This document shows, in pieces, positions 25,213-25,506 of a stretch of DNA of 25,506 nucleotides. Under the pieces are notes generated by a model. It was not told where the DNA came from and made no database searches. It saw nothing but the letters and a program-made list of their open reading frames with translations. The position numbers and the translations under genes were made by a program. The DNA is from Armatimonadota bacterium. GTDB taxonomy: Bacteria > Armatimonadota > UBA10988. The number at the start of each line of letters is the position of its first letter. Within the stretch, counting starts at the first letter, position 1. Where the stretch lies: positions 1-25,506 of the forward strand of contig JACPDV010000123.1 of NCBI GenBank assembly GCA_016183835.1, read 5' to 3'.

Positions 25213-25413
25213 CTACGCTGGTTCTCCACGCCGGCTCGGCGGGTTATCCGCGGGTGGCTGCGGCTCCCGGCCGCCGTAGTCGACCAGCCGATCCCGAAGC
25301 TCGGCTTGGAGGGGGGCGAAGTACTCCAGCATCCGTGCCGGGTCGTTCCCGAACTCCGCGCATATCTCGCGCCGCACGCGCCGGATTTCGTCGATGACGG
25401 GATCGGGTCTCAT
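25213..25413 (-). CDS. Small protein, possible antitoxin-like partner
   Basis: The 66-residue product starts at the ATG at 25413 with GGAGGAGGGA about 10 nt upstream. It opens with DPVIDEIRRVRREICAEFGND, a charged amphipathic helix typical of a widespread group of short proteins of Planctomycetes, Cyanobacteria and similar bacteria that sit beside PIN-domain genes. The rest is Pro/Arg-rich and probably disordered. The upstream frame on the same strand ends 5 nt earlier, which points to coupling. An antitoxin role is inference from size and position; the sequence has no recognisable DNA-binding motif. Confidence 0.6.
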   Translation of the reverse strand: MRPDPVIDEIRRVRREICAEFGNDPARMLEYFAPLQAELRDRLVDYGGREPQPPADNPPSRRGEPA

Positions 25414-25418
25414 GGCGG

Positions 25419-25505
25419 CTATCCCTCCTCCAGCAGCTCAAGCGGCGTAACCATCGACGGGACCGCGATCCCAAGTATGCCATTGACGCGCCGAATGTGT
25501 GGGAA
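25419..25505 (-). CDS. C-terminal end of an upstream gene, possibly a PIN-domain toxin
   Basis: On the - strand a frame open to the window edge ends with TAG at 25419-25421. Its 28 residues (FPHIRRVNGILGIA, then VTPLELLEEG) resemble the C-terminus of PIN-domain toxins, where an N/F-x-H-I element is followed by a strand and a TP-x-E-L ending. It stops 5 nt before the small-protein start. Only the tail is visible, so the family assignment is tentative. Confidence 0.35.
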   Translation of the reverse strand, partial: FPHIRRVNGILGIAVPSMVTPLELLEEG

Positions 25506-25506
25506 C

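Overview
The window is high-GC bacterial chromosome, almost fully coding, with no tRNA, rRNA, CRISPR or transposase gene visible. The mix of secreted FnIII, LamG and glycosidase proteins, a sulfatase-fold enzyme lacking the catalytic Cys, a GH38 enzyme with an HTHWE zinc motif, NrfHA, and interspersed palindromic elements suggests an environmental saccharolytic bacterium of the Planctomycetota/Armatimonadota type. This placement rests on gene character only; no marker phylogeny could be run.

Layout. (1) Positions 3-9490, + strand: a glycan-handling cluster. It holds the C-terminal part of a FnIII-repeat protein, a secreted TIM-barrel (DUF4091-like) protein whose C-terminal CBM9-like tail is split over three reading frames, a secreted LamG plus six-hairpin glycosidase-like protein, and a sulfatase-superfamily protein with Thr at the formylglycine position. 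(2) Positions 9535-11475, + strand: nrfH-nrfA, a membrane tetraheme quinol dehydrogenase and a pentaheme ammonia-forming nitrite reductase whose five heme motifs are all CXXCH. nrfA converges on aroA and overlaps its 3' end by 23 bp. (3) Positions 15492-11453, - strand: an aromatic amino-acid run hisC - SUFU-domain gene - tyrA - aroA, reminiscent of the hisC-tyrA-aroA order in Bacillus. An inverted-repeat element lies between tyrA and aroA, and a second copy of the same family lies between hisC and the divergent GH38 gene. (4) Positions 15710-18190, + strand: a cytoplasmic GH38 alpha-mannosidase-like enzyme, followed by a different inverted repeat flanked by a 10-bp direct repeat. (5) Positions 21504-18383, - strand: ftsK translationally coupled to an ICMT-type membrane methyltransferase. 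(6) Positions about 22987-21665, - strand: an EEP-fold nuclease/phosphatase and a short unknown protein, probably one operon. (7) Positions 23179-25127, + strand: groES-groEL, closed by a strong intrinsic terminator. (8) Right edge, - strand: a possible PIN-toxin C-terminus followed 5 nt later by a 66-residue protein resembling the small partner of a toxin-antitoxin pair.

The most distinctive signals are the Cys-to-Thr sulfatase-like enzyme, the all-CXXCH NrfA, the Asp-to-Glu zinc ligand in GH38, the SUFU gene embedded in the tyrosine/histidine-type operon, the triple-frame tail of the DUF4091-like gene, and the two families of palindromic intergenic elements. I found no clear new defence or mobile system.
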